Part shown: piece by piece, positions 61,748-64,000 of the stretch
Layout of the letters: each line of letters begins with the position of its first letter
Position numbering within the stretch: the stretch's first letter is position 1
Source of the DNA: Haloarcula argentinensis DSM 12282
GTDB taxonomy: Archaea > Halobacteriota > Halobacteria > Halobacteriales > Haloarculaceae
Reading direction: 5' to 3'
Assembly: GCA_000336895.1 (NCBI GenBank)
Contig: AOLX01000017.1
Location: 242,649-306,648, forward strand
DNA length: 64,000 nt
Program-made: the position numbers and the translations under genes
The notes under the pieces: model-generated
The model's input: the letters and a program-made list of their open reading frames with translations, nothing else
Databases searched by the model: none
Told to the model about the DNA's origin: nothing

Positions 61748-62209
61748 TTACGCGTAGCGTTCGAGTTCTGGACGGTCGAGTTCCGTCAGGAGGTCGCCTG
61801 CGGTGTCGTCGAGGAGGCTGCGGCCGTCACCCGTGACACGGCGGCCGTCGTTTTCGCTGGTCTCGACGTAGCCGGCGTCTTCGAGCTGCTGGAGCGCCGT
61901 CCGGATGATGTTGCCCGAGCCCTTGGTCTTCTGGTGTGGGCGGACGCGGTAGCGGGTCGTCCCCTGCTTCGAGGTGCCGTACTCGGAGCGGAGAGCGTTG
62001 ACGCCGACAGGACCGTCGACGGCGACCTTTCGGAGGAGGCTGGCGGCACGTCGCGTCCAGAAGTCCTCCTGCTCAGGTGGGAGTTCGCGGTCGACACCGG
62101 TCTTGGTGAACTCGGCCCAGTCCGGCGCTTCGATGTCGTCTTCGTCTGCGAGCGTCTCCGTGAGCGCCTCGATGAGTTCCTCGGGGGGAACGTCGTAGAG
62201 TGTAGCCAT
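61748..62209 (-). CDS. rps19e: Ribosomal protein S19e
   Basis: A protein of 153 residues, the archaeal/eukaryal small-subunit protein S19e. ATLYDVPPEELIEALTETLA, DFWTRRAASLLRKVAVDGPV, GVNALRSEYGTSKQGTTRYR and ALQQLEDAGYVETSENDGRR are conserved along the winged-helix fold. It is the first gene of a probable three-gene operon with the PDCD5-like and PP-loop genes, driven by the TATA box at 62233-62242. Confidence 0.96.
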   Translation of the reverse strand: MATLYDVPPEELIEALTETLADEDDIEAPDWAEFTKTGVDRELPPEQEDFWTRRAASLLRKVAVDGPVGVNALRSEYGTSKQGTTRYRVRPHQKTKGSGNIIRTALQQLEDAGYVETSENDGRRVTGDGRSLLDDTAGDLLTELDRPELERYA

Positions 62210-62232
62210 TGCAGATTTCTTTCCGTCGCCGT

Positions 62233-62242
62233 CATTTAAACG
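62233..62242 (-). promoter_or_regulatory. TATA box of rps19e
   Basis: The minus strand reads GTTTAAATGA, centred 28 bp before the ATG at 62209, with no other AT-rich stretch nearby. Confidence 0.65.
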
Positions 62243-62323
62243 CGTCGTTCGCAGTCGGCGGGCGTGAACCGTTCACTCGCCCATAGGCCAGCGATGCTCT
62301 CACTTCTGTCGGGAATCGTGGAG

Positions 62324-63358
62324 TCACTCCTCGGGCGCTGCAGCCCGGTCGACGCCGAGCGCAGCGGCGACGCCGCCGCCGAGAACCGTCGGCAACAGGT
62401 AGCTCCCGACGCGGTGGATCAGCACCCCTGAGGTGGCCAGCGCGGCCGAAACCGGGGTCGTCGAGACCAGCAGCGTCACGAGCACCGTCTCGATAGCGCC
62501 GGACCCGCCGGGAAGCGGTACGACGCTGGCGATACTCCCGACGGGGACGACAAGCAGGACAACTTCGACTGGTACTGGTGCCCCAACGGCGTACAGCGAT
62601 GTCCACAGCGACGCCGACAGGCAGACCCAGCCAACGGCCGAGAGCCCGAAGGTCTGGAGAACGGTCCGCCGGTCGGTCGCGATGCGCTCGATGGCCGAAA
62701 AGAACCCCTCAATTCGTGCCTCGATGTTGGCCGCAGACGGCGGTGACCATCGGGGCACGACGTTCGACAGCGCGGCCAGAGTCGGTGCGACACCGCGAAT
62801 GACCAGCGCTTGAACCCGGTCCCGGTGTCGCCAGCCCAGGACAGCAGCAGTAGGGATACCGACCGCGAGTGCCGCGACAGCACCGGCGGCAAATGCCAGA
62901 TTCCGTGTTAGCTGGACCGCACCGGCGGCGACAAACGTGAAGCCGATGATGGCGTACCCGACCGACGGGAGGAAGTGGACTGTGTCGACGGTGGCGATAG
63001 CCGCCAGTCCGGTCTCGTACTCGGTGTCGGCGGCCGTCGAGATGAGCAGTGCGCTCACTGGCTCGCCGCCGGCCTGACCAAAGGGCGTGACGTTGTTCGA
63101 GAACACTGCGGCGACGAACACGAGCACGGCTGTGTGTGGCGCTACTGGTGCGCCGAGCGCTTGCAGGACCGTCCGCAGCGCCAGCCCCCACGAGACGAGC
63201 CAGAACATGGCGATGCCCGCAACAGCGAGAAGCGCCCACGGATCTGCCGTCGCGAGCGCGTCCACGGTCTCGCTGATGCCGACAAGCCACACCAGCCCTG
63301 CGAGGACGGCGAGCGCCGCCGCGAACCCGACGACAGTCGCCATCCGGTTCCCATCCAT
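62324..63358 (-). CDS. UPF0104 / LPG-synthase-type membrane protein
   Basis: A protein of 344 residues with eight to nine membrane helices (MDGNRMATVVGFAAALAVLA at the start). The family blocks are FVAAVFSNNVTPFGQAGGEP in the middle and VPVGSIASVVPLPGGSGAIE near the end, as in YbhN/UPF0104 and the flippase half of lysyl-phosphatidylglycerol synthases. These proteins may move polar lipids or lipid-linked sugars. The start at 63356-63358 is preferred; the upstream part of the open frame overlaps the promoter space of thiL. It is divergent from thiL, 96 bp apart. Confidence 0.85.
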   Translation of the reverse strand: MDGNRMATVVGFAAALAVLAGLVWLVGISETVDALATADPWALLAVAGIAMFWLVSWGLALRTVLQALGAPVAPHTAVLVFVAAVFSNNVTPFGQAGGEPVSALLISTAADTEYETGLAAIATVDTVHFLPSVGYAIIGFTFVAAGAVQLTRNLAFAAGAVAALAVGIPTAAVLGWRHRDRVQALVIRGVAPTLAALSNVVPRWSPPSAANIEARIEGFFSAIERIATDRRTVLQTFGLSAVGWVCLSASLWTSLYAVGAPVPVEVVLLVVPVGSIASVVPLPGGSGAIETVLVTLLVSTTPVSAALATSGVLIHRVGSYLLPTVLGGGVAAALGVDRAAAPEE

Positions 63359-63454
63359 GTGGGTGGAATTGGCAGTCTCCGGTTTCAACCCACCGACCCT
63401 GTCCCGCCGGCGGATATCCCCGGAGGTTTTGCCCCGGGAACCCGACGACGGGGT

Positions 63455-64000
63455 ATGGACGAGCGGGCCGCACTCGCCGAGATGGCCGACCGGCTTCCCG
63501 ACGCAGGCGACGACTGCGCTATCGTTGACGGGCAGGTCATCACGACCGACATGCTCCACGAGCGGACGGACTTCCCGGCGGGAACGACCCGCTACACGGC
63601 AGGCTGGCGTGCTGTCGCGGCCTCACTGTCGGACGTTGCGGCGATGGGGGCCGAGGCAACGGCGGCGGTGGCCGCGTACGGCGCGCCGTCGTTCGAGGCG
63701 GACGAACTCGGGGCATTCGTCGACGGCGCACAGGACGTGTGTCACGCGGTCGGCGCGGAGTACGTCGGCGGCGACCTGGACAGCCACGACGAGTTCACCG
63801 TCGCGTCGACGGCTATCGGCTCCACAGCCAACCCGGTCCGGCGCTCGGGCGCGTCGGCCGGTGAGGTGGTCTGTGTCACCGGAACGCTGGGCCAGTCAGC
63901 CGCCGCCCTCGAACTGTTCGACCGGGGCGACACCGACCAGGCGAACGAGCTATTCCAGTTCGAACCCCGCGTACGTGCGGGCGTTGCGCTCCGACCGCAC
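63455..64000 (+). CDS. thiL: Thiamine-monophosphate kinase, 5' part
   Basis: The gene runs off the right edge after 182 codons. ThiL makes thiamine diphosphate from thiamine phosphate and ATP. MDERAALAEMADRLPDAGDD with CAIVDGQVITTDMLHERTDF and the later RAVAASLSDVAAMGAEATAA correspond to the N-terminal PurM-like domain, including the DD and TDM metal-binding positions. GAEYVGGDLDSHDEFTVAST is the next conserved segment. Haloarchaeal ThiL has these features. The C-terminal half is not in the window. Confidence 0.9.
   Translation, partial: MDERAALAEMADRLPDAGDDCAIVDGQVITTDMLHERTDFPAGTTRYTAGWRAVAASLSDVAAMGAEATAAVAAYGAPSFEADELGAFVDGAQDVCHAVGAEYVGGDLDSHDEFTVASTAIGSTANPVRRSGASAGEVVCVTGTLGQSAAALELFDRGDTDQANELFQFEPRVRAGVALRPH

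Noticed and set aside
60722..62239. Open frame of 505 codons on the plus strand opposite the S19e operon
   Set aside because: It covers three well-supported minus-strand genes; the hydrophobic stretches in it come from the complement of Glu/Gln-rich codons of the PDCD5-like protein.

Overview
The window is a gene-dense, GC-rich piece of a haloarchaeal chromosome. The evidence is consistent: acidic proteins, Tat-type lipoprotein signals (RR plus a lipobox Cys), TATA boxes 25-30 bp upstream of ATGs that have almost no leader, and archaeal marker genes (aIF5B, PAN, S19e, PDCD5-like protein, Nob1, Pus10, TrmY, SecDF, archaeosine TGT, CheF, AglB). Gene content and style suggest a Haloarcula-like organism. 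That genus call is an inference; no 16S rRNA gene is present.

Layout. 0-7 kb: the 5' part of tgtA, a ribbon-helix-helix protein, a NUDIX hydrolase, two secreted lipoproteins, TrmY, a nucleoside deaminase, a CBS-pair protein and a tRNA-Pro(CGG). 7.2-23 kb: a surface-glycan island with a GDP-mannose hydrolase-type NUDIX protein, a UDP-sulfoquinovose synthase-like enzyme, two sugar epimerases, an AglB/STT3 oligosaccharyltransferase, two small membrane proteins, a divergent UDP-sugar dehydrogenase/nucleotidyltransferase pair (AglM/AglF-like), a polyprenyl-phosphate sugar-1-P transferase, a DUF4330 protein, and a GlmU-like/GlmS operon that would feed UDP-GlcNAc. 23-34.5 kb: an acetate locus (two AMP-forming acetyl-CoA synthetases, a Bat-type regulator between them, a two-subunit sodium/solute symporter and a universal stress protein), flanked on both sides by cheF-like genes.

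34.7-47 kb: a DUF4382 lipoprotein, UppP, an MscS channel, Pus10, RNase HII, SecF-SecD, glucose-6-phosphate isomerase, a CPBP protease, a 48-residue DNA-binding-like protein, Nob1 and a PRC-barrel protein. 47.3-53 kb: a halocyanin gene broken by one in-frame TAG, aIF5B, two very small membrane proteins, a MazG-like gene of lower GC, pyruvoyl arginine decarboxylase and a PQQ-type beta-propeller lipoprotein. 53-64 kb: housekeeping genes (PAN, PepF, TruA, HisS, a RecA-fold protein, a PP-loop ATPase, PDCD5-like protein, S19e, a UPF0104 membrane protein and the 5' part of thiL).

The genes form several functional groups. Sugar-nucleotide supply, lipid-carrier loading and AglB belong to envelope glycosylation. 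Acs, symporter and regulator belong to acetate assimilation. Pus10 and TrmY act one after the other on tRNA position 54. The observations most worth a second look are the nonsense-interrupted halocyanin, the regulator built on a recombinase fold that lacks its catalytic tyrosine, the two cheF paralogues with matching core promoters, the perfect palindrome touching the start codon of the sulfoquinovose-synthase-like gene, and two clusters of hairpins placed just after stop codons. No CRISPR array, insertion sequence, rRNA or provirus was seen.
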